A stretch of DNA of 31,167 bases, taken from positions 1-31,167 of the forward strand of contig CAYXZC010000017.1 in assembly GCA_964469815.1 (NCBI GenBank), read 5' to 3'. Each line of letters begins with the position of its first letter. Positions within the stretch are counted from its first letter, which is position 1. The translations under genes were made by a program, and so were the position numbers. Below are positions 15,613 through 23,391 of the stretch, piece by piece. The notes beneath the pieces were generated by a model. That model saw only the letters and a program-made list of their open reading frames with translations, searched no databases and had not been told where the DNA came from. Source of the DNA: MGBC163016 sp964469815 (lineage in GTDB: Bacteria > Actinomycetota > Coriobacteriia > Coriobacteriales > Eggerthellaceae).

Positions 15613-17742
15613 ATGCAAGAAGATGGTAGGCTTTTCGACGTATCGAGCAGCGATGCTGAAGCGGAATATGAGAAGGACAGAAGAAGGATCGATGCTCTTC
15701 GCAAGGAGATTGAGCACCACACCTATCAATACTATGCGCTGGATTCTCCCGAGATCACCGATTTTGCCTACGACTCGCTCATGCGCGAGCTGCGCGAACT
15801 TGAGGATGAGCATCCTGAGCTGATCGTTCCCACATCCCCGACGCGTAGAGTGGGCGGTTATGTGGGGGAGCAATTCGCGCCTGTCACCCATGAGCAGCGC
15901 ATGTATTCGCTCGACAATGCCATGGATCTCGGAGAGCTCGATACGTGGATGGATAGGATCGAGGAGACGTACGGTCACCTGCCCGAGCTTTGTTGTGAGT
16001 TGAAGATAGATGGATCATCGATCGCTCTTACATATGAGGGAGGAGTGCTCGTTCGTGCAGCTACACGAGGTGATGGCACAACAGGCGAGGATGTCACTGC
16101 GAATATCCGAACCGTGAAGGATATCCCCCTCCATCTTCGTGAGGATGTGATGCCTTCGATCGACCCAGCATATCCTTCGATAGAGCTCCGTGGCGAGGTC
16201 TACATGCCGAAATCCAGTTTCGAATCGCTCAATCTTGCGGCCGAGGCCAACGGCAAGACGCCGTTCGCCAACCCGCGCAACGCCGCTGCCGGCTCTCTTC
16301 GGCAAAAGGATCCGCATATCACCGCCGGTCGCGACCTGTCCACTTTCATCTATGCGGTCGCGAATACGGCAAGCTTGGATGTTGCGGGTCAATGGGAGCT
16401 CTTGCAGTGGCTGAAGGCCGCCGGGTTTCACGTCAATCCCGATGTTGAGAAATGCTCGACGCGGGAAGATGTGCATCGTTTCTGCCGCGAATCGCTCGAG
16501 AAGCGCGAATCCTTGCCCTATGAGATAGATGGCGTTGTGGTCAAGGTGAACTCATTCGCCGAGCAAGCAAGAGCCGGGTTCACATCCAGAGCGCCACGTT
16601 GGGCTATAGCCTACAAGTTCCCTCCTGAGGAGAAGACGACGATCCTTCGGGACATCACCGTGCAGGTGGGGCGCACAGGCGTGCTCACCCCTGTGGCCGA
16701 GCTCGATCCGGTGGTCGTGGCAGGCTCCACGGTATCCCGCGCAACGCTTCACAATGAGGACGAGGTCCATCGCAAGGATGTTCGCATAGGCGATACCGTG
16801 ATAGTCAGGAAAGCGGGTGATGTGATCCCTGAGGTATTGAAGCCGGTGCTATCCCTTCGCCCTGATGATGCGCTTGTCTGGAGCGCTCCGAAGGTGTGCC
16901 CATCATGCGGTATGCCCGTCGTACGAGAACCAGGTGAGGCGGCTCTTCGATGCGTGTCCATAGATTGTCCAGCACAGGCGTTGGAGCGCTTACTGCATTG
17001 GGCATCCCGTGAAGCTATGGATATCGATGGCATGGGCGAGGAGATCGTAGGAAGGCTCGTCGAGGTCGGAAGGATGTCGGATGTGGCGGATTACTATTCG
17101 CTCACACTGGGCGATCTTGAGATGCTGGATATGGGGCGCACCAATAAGGATGGAAATGCGATACGGCTTGGGAGCACCGTTGCTGCGAAGCTTCTGGATG
17201 CGATAGGGGCATCGAAGTCGCGAAGCTTCGATCGCGTGATCGGAGGGCTGGGCATAAGGCACGTTGGTAAGAACACCGCCCGCGATCTGGTAGCGGCATT
17301 TCCTTCCATGGAAGCTCTGAAGGATGCCGAGGTTGAGGATCTCTCCCAGGTCTATGGGGTGGGAGATAGGGTCGCTCGCGCAATCTGGACGTTCTTCAGG
17401 ACGCCGGACAACGTTGCGGTCATCGAGCGTTTGCAGGCGGCAGGCGTTACCATGGCGCTTGAGGAAGGCTCGCAAGACAACGCCCCCAAGACGCTAGATG
17501 GTCTCACATTCGTGCTGACAGGCTCGCTCGACCAGCTGGGTCTTACACGTGATGAGGCATCGGATAGGCTGCGGAGCATGGGGGCGAAGATGTCGTCGAG
17601 CGTCTCGAAGAAGACCAGCTTCGTGGTTGCCGGTAGCGCTGCAGGATCGAAATACGATAAGGCTGTGAAGCTCGGAGTACCCGTGCTCGATGAGGCGCAG
17701 CTCAAGGAGATATTCGATACGGGAGAGCCACCTGTGGTCTAA
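15613..17742 (+). CDS. ligA: NAD+-dependent DNA ligase
   Basis: Seals nicks in duplex DNA in replication and repair, using NAD+ as adenylate donor. 709 residues in the standard order: Ia domain binding NAD+ (RRRIDALRKEIEHHTYQYY, DSPEITDFAYDSLMREL), adenylation domain with the AMP-accepting Lys131 in CELKIDGSSIALTYEGG, FANPRNAAAGSLRQ, YEIDGVVVKVN and AIAYKFPPEEK, OB fold (TGVLTPVAELDPV), a four-Cys zinc finger (CPSCGMPV ... RCVSIDCPAQ), helix-hairpin-helix repeats (DIDGMGEEIVGRL, IGGLGIRHVGKNTA) and a C-terminal BRCT domain (LDGLTFVLTGSLDQ to the end). ATG 15613 follows AGAAGGG (15597-15603) by 9 bases; ATG 15541 overlaps the predicted -10 box and is rejected. Complete and ordinary. Confidence 0.97.
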   Translation: MQEDGRLFDVSSSDAEAEYEKDRRRIDALRKEIEHHTYQYYALDSPEITDFAYDSLMRELRELEDEHPELIVPTSPTRRVGGYVGEQFAPVTHEQRMYSLDNAMDLGELDTWMDRIEETYGHLPELCCELKIDGSSIALTYEGGVLVRAATRGDGTTGEDVTANIRTVKDIPLHLREDVMPSIDPAYPSIELRGEVYMPKSSFESLNLAAEANGKTPFANPRNAAAGSLRQKDPHITAGRDLSTFIYAVANTASLDVAGQWELLQWLKAAGFHVNPDVEKCSTREDVHRFCRESLEKRESLPYEIDGVVVKVNSFAEQARAGFTSRAPRWAIAYKFPPEEKTTILRDITVQVGRTGVLTPVAELDPVVVAGSTVSRATLHNEDEVHRKDVRIGDTVIVRKAGDVIPEVLKPVLSLRPDDALVWSAPKVCPSCGMPVVREPGEAALRCVSIDCPAQALERLLHWASREAMDIDGMGEEIVGRLVEVGRMSDVADYYSLTLGDLEMLDMGRTNKDGNAIRLGSTVAAKLLDAIGASKSRSFDRVIGGLGIRHVGKNTARDLVAAFPSMEALKDAEVEDLSQVYGVGDRVARAIWTFFRTPDNVAVIERLQAAGVTMALEEGSQDNAPKTLDGLTFVLTGSLDQLGLTRDEASDRLRSMGAKMSSSVSKKTSFVVAGSAAGSKYDKAVKLGVPVLDEAQLKEIFDTGEPPVV

Positions 17743-17754
17743 GTGGCGGCTCTC
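17723..17754 (+). terminator. Terminator-like hairpin at the end of ligA
   Basis: GAGAGCCACC (17723-17732) pairs with GGCGGCTCTC (17745-17754) with one mismatch and a 12-base loop; it spans the ligA stop codon. There is no good T tract after it (TGTGTTCGC), so termination may be inefficient. Confidence 0.4.
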
Positions 17755-17822
17755 TGTGTTCGCATTCCGTTGCGGTAAGGATCCATCGTTTATGTAGTTT
17801 CCCTTAAATGACGGATAAGAAC

Positions 17823-17851
17823 TTCACAATTCTGGACATAACTGGCAAAAT
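17823..17851 (+). promoter_or_regulatory. Predicted promoter of the LCP gene, giving a leaderless mRNA
   Basis: TTCACA (17823-17828) and CAAAAT (17846-17851) are exactly 17 bases apart. A start site 7 bases after the -10 box falls on the A of the ATG at 17858, and there is no Shine-Dalgarno, so the message is probably leaderless, a known feature of many actinobacterial genes. Confidence 0.5.
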
Positions 17852-17857
17852 ATCCGC

Positions 17858-19396
17858 ATGGCTTATAAAAGTGGAAACCCACGGCATGCTCGCCGTGCAG
17901 AGCTCCCGGCAGCTCAAGAAAAGGCCTCACACAGCCTTCCGGACCCCTCGACTTCATACGACGGGTCCTATTCGCGATATGAGCGATATCCTGAAAGCGA
18001 AGACGGGTCGACCATCGCCGATACTGTGAAGTCGGGTTCCAGCGCCATCGCTGCATCACGTAAGAAGCGCAAGAAGCATCGTCGGAAGATCATGGCGGTC
18101 GTCATATCGTGCGTTGTGCTGGTGCTGGGGTGCGCGGGGGCTGCATTCGCCTACATCGCCAACCTCAATTCGAATTTCCACAAGGGTCTCGACAGCTCGC
18201 TGCTAGATGCGTTGATGCCGGTGGACACGCCGGAAGATCCGTTCTATGTGCTTCTTCTGGGAACCGACAGTTCGCTCGAGCGTGTCAAGTCGGGAGAATT
18301 CGGAGATGCCTTCCGTTCCGATTCCATGATGCTCGCACGCATAGATCCCAAGAACAAGAAGGTCTCCTTGCTCTCCATCCCGCGTGATACCAAGGTCGAT
18401 CTCGGTGAATACGGGGAACAGAAGATAAACGCCGCTCATGCGTTCGGAGGCCCGACGTTGGCCGTGAAGACGGTGTCCGAACTCACGGGCGTTCCGATCT
18501 CCCATTATGCCGAGATAGATTTCGATGGCTTCGCGAGCGTTGTCGATGCGCTCGGAGGCATAGATGTGAATGTGCCCATGCAGATCGATGACGACATGGC
18601 CGGTGGTCATGTCGATTCGGGTCAGCAGACGCTCAATGGGCAGCAAGCGCTGATCATGTGCAGGTCGCGCCACAACTATGATGATTATGGAAGTGGAGAT
18701 ACGTACAGGGCGGCGAACCAGCGCCTTGTCCTATCGGCTATAGCGCAAAAGCTGCTCGCATCCGATCCGCTTTCCATGGCCAATACCGTCTCGAAGCTGA
18801 CGGAATCCGTGCTGACCGATATGGACGTGTCGCAGATAGTCAATATCGCTCAGAGCATGCGTGGTTTGGATTCTACCAAGGACATATACACCGCTACAGC
18901 TCCAACGCAATCGAAGCTCATCGGTGGCGTATGGTACGAGATCTTGGACGAGCAGGCGCTCAAGGCCATGATCAAACGCATGGATCAAGGTCTTCCGCCC
19001 ACAGAGGAAGATGAGGTAGATGCGGTCACCGGTATCGTCGTTGCTTCCACCGGGGACGAAGAGGGTGCGGCTGCGAAAGCGTTCAACAAGGTGAACTACA
19101 ACATAACCAAGAACGCGACCATCAACGTGCGCAATGGCAACGGTGCTGAGGGCTTGGGCTCCCAGGTGAAGGATGTCCTAACATCGATGGGGTATCTCGG
19201 TGGCAACATAAACGTCGCCAATGCCAATTCCACGGATTTCGATGAGACCTTGATAGTCTTCAAGGATCCGGGTCAAGCCGATGAGGCGAAGATGATCGCC
19301 GATGCGCTCGGATGCGGACGTCCTGTTCGCGATATGGATACATATCTGTTCGATTCGGATTACCTCATCGTCATCGGCAAAGATTGGGTTTCCTGA
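17858..19396 (+). CDS. LytR-CpsA-Psr (LCP) family glycopolymer transferase with LytR_C domain
   Basis: 512 residues. LCP enzymes attach lipid-linked glycopolymers to peptidoglycan outside the membrane. An N-terminal cytoplasmic tail of about 75 residues ends in a very basic RKKRKKHRRK, then one TM (IMAVVISCVVLVLGCAGAAF, about 78-100). The LCP domain has FYVLLLGTDSS, RSDSMMLARIDPK, LLSIPRDTKVDL (Arg and Asp for pyrophosphate and Mg2+), KINAAHAFGG, HYAEIDFDGFASVVDALGG, LNGQQALIMCRSRH and GDTYRAANQ. From about residue 415 a LytR_C domain starts (ATINVRNGNGAEGLGSQV). Both domains are complete. It stands alone between ligA and modA; the glycopolymer it handles is unknown. Confidence 0.93.
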   Translation: MAYKSGNPRHARRAELPAAQEKASHSLPDPSTSYDGSYSRYERYPESEDGSTIADTVKSGSSAIAASRKKRKKHRRKIMAVVISCVVLVLGCAGAAFAYIANLNSNFHKGLDSSLLDALMPVDTPEDPFYVLLLGTDSSLERVKSGEFGDAFRSDSMMLARIDPKNKKVSLLSIPRDTKVDLGEYGEQKINAAHAFGGPTLAVKTVSELTGVPISHYAEIDFDGFASVVDALGGIDVNVPMQIDDDMAGGHVDSGQQTLNGQQALIMCRSRHNYDDYGSGDTYRAANQRLVLSAIAQKLLASDPLSMANTVSKLTESVLTDMDVSQIVNIAQSMRGLDSTKDIYTATAPTQSKLIGGVWYEILDEQALKAMIKRMDQGLPPTEEDEVDAVTGIVVASTGDEEGAAAKAFNKVNYNITKNATINVRNGNGAEGLGSQVKDVLTSMGYLGGNINVANANSTDFDETLIVFKDPGQADEAKMIADALGCGRPVRDMDTYLFDSDYLIVIGKDWVS

Positions 19397-19459
19397 TATC
19401 TACCGATCCTTCTGGAAGCATGACCCCTTATGGGCGTAAGTCAAAAACTTTCGTTTAGG

Positions 19460-19496
19460 TTATTCTGTTATGTGTATAATATTGAAATCAGAATAA
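19460..19496 (+). promoter_or_regulatory. modA promoter framed by an inverted repeat (possible molybdate-responsive operator)
   Basis: A -10 box TATAAT (19475-19480) lies in the centre of the inverted repeat TTATTCTG (19460-19467) / CAGAATAA (19489-19496), arms perfect over 8 bases. No good -35 box is present. A regulator binding these arms would cover the -10 box and the start site at about 19487. The leader is then only about 36 bases, too short for a Moco riboswitch. Confidence 0.5.
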
Positions 19497-19522
19497 TTCC
19501 GATCAAGAACAGAGGGGTGAAA

Positions 19523-20407
19523 ATGAAAGGAATATTCAAAAAGGCCGTTGCTGTCATCGCAGCAGGGGTGATGGTGTCTGCTCTTGCTTTGACGGGATGC
19601 TCTTCCACTACGCAAGAGGCATCATCATCAAGCTCGCAAGCTGCAACATCCGATGTCCAGCTTCAGATCTTCGCGGCGAACTCGCTGTCGAAGGCGATGG
19701 AAGAGGTGCAGGCTCTCTATACCGAGCAGACCGGCGTTACCTTTGCGGATACCCAGTATGAGGCATCCGGCACCTTGAACGAGATGCTCGGCGGCGGAGC
19801 ATATACAGACATCCTCATCACAGCTTCCAAGGGCACCATGGATTCGGCTGAAGAGGCGGGCTATATCGATGATGCAACGCGCTTCGATATGTTCACCAAT
19901 GAGCTGGTCATCGTTTCCGGGCTGGAATCTACTCTGGAGAATGTGACGCTCGAGGACATCGCTTCGGGTGCTTACACCCTTGCAGTGGGAGATGACAACG
20001 TTCCTGCAGGCAACTATGCGAAGCAATCCCTATCGACCACCACGCCTCCATGCTGGATCGCTGCCGATGGCACGATCGGTAAGGATTCTTCCGGTAAGAA
20101 CGGTACCTTTGATGGCACTCCGCTTCAGGGTAAGGTGACCGAGGGCTCTTCGGTCGGAAACGTTTGCAATTATGCAAACTCGGGCGATGTCGATCTGGCT
20201 ATGGTCTATAGCTCGGATGTGTATCGTTTCGGCAATGTCAAACAGGTTGGCGTTGCTCCTGACGACACCCATAAGAACATAATCTATCCTGCAGCCGTTT
20301 GCGCTGATTCCAACTATACGGATGAGGCCAAAGCGTTCTTGGACTGGGCATTCACCAATGAGGATGCCATCAAGATCTGGCAGGAGTGGGGTTTCGAGCT
20401 AGCTTAA
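19523..20407 (+). CDS. modA: Molybdate ABC transporter substrate-binding lipoprotein
   Basis: 294 residues. A lipoprotein signal (basic MKGIFKK, hydrophobic core, lipobox ALTGC with acylated Cys) is followed by a Ser/Thr-rich linker and a ModA-type periplasmic-binding fold: LQIFAANSLSKAMEEV, ASGTLNEMLGGGAYTDILIT, FDMFTNELVIVSG, AVGDDNVPAGNYAKQSL, DVDLAMVYSSDVYRF and AKAFLDWAFTNEDAIKIWQEWGFE. It captures molybdate (or tungstate) outside the membrane and hands it to ModB. ATG 19523 is preceded by GAGGGG (19512-19517). An insertion around TTTPPCWIAADGTIGKDS with a free Cys is longer than I expect in ModA. A strong hairpin after the stop separates it from modB. Confidence 0.93.
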   Translation: MKGIFKKAVAVIAAGVMVSALALTGCSSTTQEASSSSSQAATSDVQLQIFAANSLSKAMEEVQALYTEQTGVTFADTQYEASGTLNEMLGGGAYTDILITASKGTMDSAEEAGYIDDATRFDMFTNELVIVSGLESTLENVTLEDIASGAYTLAVGDDNVPAGNYAKQSLSTTTPPCWIAADGTIGKDSSGKNGTFDGTPLQGKVTEGSSVGNVCNYANSGDVDLAMVYSSDVYRFGNVKQVGVAPDDTHKNIIYPAAVCADSNYTDEAKAFLDWAFTNEDAIKIWQEWGFELA

Positions 20408-20411
20408 GTTA

Positions 20412-20441
20412 ATTCCGATCGCCTTAAACGGCGATCGGAAT
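20412..20441 (+). terminator. Perfect 12-bp hairpin after modA (attenuator or mRNA stabiliser)
   Basis: ATTCCGATCGCC (20412-20423) and GGCGATCGGAAT (20430-20441) form a perfect 12-bp stem with a 6-base loop, 4 bases after the modA stop. The tail (CTTCGTTCGC) is not T-rich, so it may act as a partial terminator or protect the modA 3' end so that the binding protein is made in excess over ModBC. Confidence 0.6.
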
Positions 20442-20725
20442 CTTCGTTCGCATTGAATATGAAATTCAATGCTCCATTCCGACCTGACGCTGCGAAGCCT
20501 GATAGCACTTCATCTAGCCATTGCGTACGCTTCTTCCTCGTTGGCCTAAGCCAACTCGGGCGCTACTCATGGCTATCTGAAGCACTCTTAGGCTTCTCGC
20601 TATCTTTACGGCTACCAGTTTCTTTTGGGATTGAATTGATAAGAAGAGCTCGTAGTGCAGATTTTCAGGTTTTCTTCAAGACAGTTGTGGCCAACCATCT
20701 TGTCGATAAGAGATATCATCTTCAT
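20442..20725 (+). other. Structured untranslated region between modA and modB
   Basis: Though open in the modB frame, this stretch does not look coding: no Shine-Dalgarno at its possible starts and a translation unlike any ModB. It holds a perfect 9-bp hairpin GCATTGAAT-ATGAA-ATTCAATGC (20450-20472), GTTGGC-CTAA-GCCAAC (20540-20555) and GAAGC/GCTTC (20579-20596). No Moco or other known riboswitch consensus was recognised. It may be an mRNA-processing or regulatory leader for modBC. Confidence 0.45.
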
Positions 20726-22081
20726 ATGAAAAGAATCTTCCGAAATATCGCATCATCGCTTCTTGCTGCTTTGATGCTATGCGCCATACCGTGCTATGCG
20801 TTCGCATCGCAGTCGGATGCCCCTTTCGACAGCTCGTCTTCTGCAACCACCACGCAAGACGGAGTTTTGGTGTCTGCCGAAGGCGAAGCTGCCTATATGG
20901 AGGGATCATCTTTCGCGCTCTCTGATTTCACGCGTTTCGAGAAGGGGTCGAACCAAGAACGCGGCGGCAAGGATATCGGCTACAACTACTATGAGGGTTC
21001 ATCTTCCGATTATGTCGCAGCGATCCTGATCGGCAATGAGGTTCTGGTCTATATACCGAATAGTGCGCATTCCCTGTGCGATGTTGCAGATGAAACATCA
21101 AAGGAGCAGTTGAGGGCATACCTTTGCGCCTTGGATGATGCGAACAACAAGGGTGGATCCGTTCTCTCTCAAGATATGCAGTGGACATTCACGAGCGATG
21201 TTTCCCAGGAATTCGCCGGTGCCGAGATAACGTTTAGCTTGGAAGCCGAGCAAGGTAAGTTCTACATCTCCCTCCGGTCGAGTACGGATCTTGCGGTAGT
21301 GCCCGATCATGTGGATATCGGGCGTATCGTTGAGCCCGATCAAGTAGATATCGTCATGCCCGCTCAAGGGATCGCCGCACTAGGTGAATTCCTCGCTGGC
21401 ATCGATTATTCTCCTTTATGGGTGACCCTCAAGACCACTGGATGTGCGATCGTCATCATCTTCGTGTTAGGGCTTGCTGCAGCTTATTTCACGATGCGCA
21501 TCTCGAAGCGGGCTCAGGATATCTTCGATACGATATTCACGATACCGATGGTGCTTCCGCCTACGGTATGCGGTTTCTTGCTGTTGCTCTTGTTGGGGCG
21601 CAACACCGCCCTCGGGCAATGGTTCATCGATATAGGATTTCCTCTAATCTTCAGTTGGCCTGCTACCGTGATCGCTGCAAGCGTCGTTGCTTTTCCCTTG
21701 ATGTACCGCTCGTGCAGGGGTGCGTTCGAGAATCTTGATGCGAACATGCTGGATGCTGCGCGCACGCTCGGATGGTCCAATCCCAAGATTTTCTTCAAGC
21801 TGATGATCCCGCTATCGTGGAGCTCTATCGCGGCGGCGACCGTGCTGTCCTTTGCCCGAGCGCTCGGTGAATTCGGAGCGACCCTTTTCTTGGCTGGCAA
21901 CTATGTCGGTATCACCCGCACTATCCCGATCGCCATCTATTTCGAATGGATGAGCGGTAACACCGATGTCGCCATATTCTGGACCATCATCATACTTCTG
22001 TTCAGCTTCGCAGTGATACTCTTCATCAATCTATGGAGTCGCCATACCACCAAGTACCGTAAGAGGGGAGGCGACAAATGA
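20726..22081 (+). CDS. modB: Molybdate ABC transporter permease with an extra exported N-terminal domain
   Basis: 451 residues as annotated. Residues 231-451 are a normal ModB permease: LKTTGCAIVIIFVLGLAAAY as TM1, PMVLPPTVCGFLLLLLLG, SFPL-like VAFPLMYRSCRGAF, the coupling loop DAARTLGWSNPKIFFKLMIPL, and ARALGEFGATLFLAGN. In front is a signal peptide (MKRIFRNIASSLLAALMLC... AFASQS) and about 200 residues of soluble, mixed alpha/beta sequence with no family I recognise. Canonical ModB places its N-terminus outside, so an exported domain is topologically sound. ATG 20726 gives a proper signal peptide; it lacks a strong Shine-Dalgarno, and longer in-frame starts (TTG 20453) are possible. The stop overlaps modC (ATGA), showing coupling. 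Confidence 0.88.
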   Translation: MKRIFRNIASSLLAALMLCAIPCYAFASQSDAPFDSSSSATTTQDGVLVSAEGEAAYMEGSSFALSDFTRFEKGSNQERGGKDIGYNYYEGSSSDYVAAILIGNEVLVYIPNSAHSLCDVADETSKEQLRAYLCALDDANNKGGSVLSQDMQWTFTSDVSQEFAGAEITFSLEAEQGKFYISLRSSTDLAVVPDHVDIGRIVEPDQVDIVMPAQGIAALGEFLAGIDYSPLWVTLKTTGCAIVIIFVLGLAAAYFTMRISKRAQDIFDTIFTIPMVLPPTVCGFLLLLLLGRNTALGQWFIDIGFPLIFSWPATVIAASVVAFPLMYRSCRGAFENLDANMLDAARTLGWSNPKIFFKLMIPLSWSSIAAATVLSFARALGEFGATLFLAGNYVGITRTIPIAIYFEWMSGNTDVAIFWTIIILLFSFAVILFINLWSRHTTKYRKRGGDK

Positions 22082-23199
22082 CGCTTCAGGCGCGAATAAA
22101 GAAGAATTTCGGATCGTTCACGCTCGATGTGGATATAGATGCAGGTTCGGAAACGCTTGGCTTTTTGGGGGCTTCAGGTTGCGGGAAGTCTTTGACATTA
22201 AGGTGCATAGCGGGGATAGAAACTCCTGATGAGGGGCGCATCGTCGTCAATGATGAGGTCTTCTTCGATTCTGAGAAAAGGATCAATCTGTCTCCTCAAC
22301 AGAGAAAGACAGCGTTGCTGTTCCAGAACTACATGCTGTTCCCCAATCTTACTGTCAAGGATAATGTTGCAGCCGGGATAGAGAAGAAGATACCCCGTGA
22401 CGAAAGGGAGGCACGCATCGCATCGGAGATCCAGCGTTTTGGGCTTTCCGGTTTCGAAGACAGGTATCCCTCACAGCTTTCTGGCGGACAGCAACAGCGA
22501 GTGGCGCTTGCAAGGATGTTGGCGGCACGTCCGGGGATATTGATGCTCGATGAGCCCTTCTCAGCTTTGGATGCGCACCTTAAGAGCGTCTTGGAGCAGA
22601 ACCTTGTCGATCTGTTCGCCGCTTTCGAGGGAACCATCCTATACGTCAGTAATGATATCGACGAGGCGTTAAGATTCTGCGATAGGATCGCTGTTGTCGA
22701 GAGCGGCCATATCATGGAGATCGATACCAAAGACGAGCTTGTCAACGACCCGAAATCGGAGGCAGCTCTCAAGCTGTCCGGATGCAAGAATGCCGTGGTC
22801 GCAGAATATGAGACCGATCATAGCGTTTGGATCCCCAGATGGGGAGTCTCCATCAGTACCGCAAGGCCGGTTCCCAAGGATGTGAAGTATCTCGGGGTGA
22901 GGGCTTTTATGATCGAGCGCGCATCCGGGTCTGGTGAGAACAACTTCAGGGTCAGGGTCGATAGATCGAGCGACTCAAGGTTCGATAGGTCATTGATGCT
23001 CGGATTCATGGATCGAGGCGAAGATCAAGATGATGACCCTCATGATCCCGATCAAGTTGATGATGAGATGAAGTTTCTGCATCAGCATCTGTTCTGGCGA
23101 ATAAACACCCTTCAGGTCGACAAGGCCGATCTTCCCGAAGTAGGGGACATCCTTTGGATCCATATCCCAAAGGATAAGGTGTATCTCGTGACCCATTAA
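22078..23199 (+). CDS. modC: Molybdate ABC transporter ATP-binding protein, atypical H-loop
   Basis: 373 residues; powers molybdate import with ModAB. Walker A GASGCGKS (31-38), Q-loop in LLFQNYMLFPNLTV, signature LSGGQQQRVALARML, Walker B ILMLDEPFSALDAH. At the switch position the sequence is YVSNDIDEAL: Asn192 replaces the His that normally contacts ATP gamma-phosphate. After the ATPase core a TOBE-like regulatory domain follows, with an acidic insertion near the end (EDQDDDPHDPDQVDDEM) and a His-rich FLHQHLFW. Start overlaps modB by 4 bases. Three hairpins follow the stop. Everything else argues for an active ATPase, so the Asn is either tolerated or tunes turnover. Confidence 0.92.
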   Translation: MTLQARIKKNFGSFTLDVDIDAGSETLGFLGASGCGKSLTLRCIAGIETPDEGRIVVNDEVFFDSEKRINLSPQQRKTALLFQNYMLFPNLTVKDNVAAGIEKKIPRDEREARIASEIQRFGLSGFEDRYPSQLSGGQQQRVALARMLAARPGILMLDEPFSALDAHLKSVLEQNLVDLFAAFEGTILYVSNDIDEALRFCDRIAVVESGHIMEIDTKDELVNDPKSEAALKLSGCKNAVVAEYETDHSVWIPRWGVSISTARPVPKDVKYLGVRAFMIERASGSGENNFRVRVDRSSDSRFDRSLMLGFMDRGEDQDDDPHDPDQVDDEMKFLHQHLFWRINTLQVDKADLPEVGDILWIHIPKDKVYLVTH

Positions 23200-23203
23200 G
23201 ATT

Positions 23204-23225
23204 GTTTTGATCTATGGATCAAAAC
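23204..23225 (+). terminator. Hairpin after modC
   Basis: GTTTTGATC-TATG-GATCAAAAC is a perfect 9-bp stem with a 4-base loop, starting 5 bases after the modC stop. No T tract follows, but two more stem-loops (the dispersed element at 23231-23286) come directly after. Together they probably end or protect the mod transcript. Confidence 0.5.
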
Positions 23226-23230
23226 CGATC

Positions 23231-23286
23231 GCGTGGAGGGCGATCCATATCGCCCTTATGTGGCAGGATAAATCCTGCCACTACGC
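23231..23286. repeat. Dispersed two-hairpin palindromic element, copy A
   Basis: Hairpin 1: AGGGCGAT-CCAT-ATCGCCCT (23237-23256). Hairpin 2: TGGCAGGAT-AA-ATCCTGCCA (23261-23280). Outer ends GCGTGG and CCACTACGC are inverted repeats with a 2-base gap on the left. The same layout occurs at 27451-27506, with compensating base changes in the stems, so structure rather than exact sequence is kept. Confidence 0.75.
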
Positions 23287-23334
23287 ATTGTGCGATGTCT
23301 TCCTTGTGTTCTTCGTGGATGTAAATACTCTTCG

Positions 23335-23368
23335 TTGTGAATAATACGAACACGTGTATAATCATTCA
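23335..23368 (+). promoter_or_regulatory. moaA promoter
   Basis: TTGTGA (23335-23340) and TATAAT (23357-23362) are 16 bases apart. TGAAT (23338-23342) and ATTCA (23364-23368) form a short inverted repeat around the -10 box, comparable in placement to the modA repeat; GAATAAT is common to both. The leader is about 23 bases, which excludes a Moco riboswitch. Confidence 0.5.
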
Positions 23369-23391
23369 AAAAGCTTTCTAAGGAAAACACA

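Noticed and set aside
20453..20725. 91-residue N-terminal extension of ModB in the same frame
   Set aside because: It starts with TTG inside a perfect hairpin, lacks a Shine-Dalgarno, and the ATG at 20726 gives a clean signal peptide.
23286..23391. Moco riboswitch upstream of moaA
   Set aside because: The predicted transcript leader is only about 23 bases, too short, and no consensus is visible. The same holds for modA (about 36 bases).
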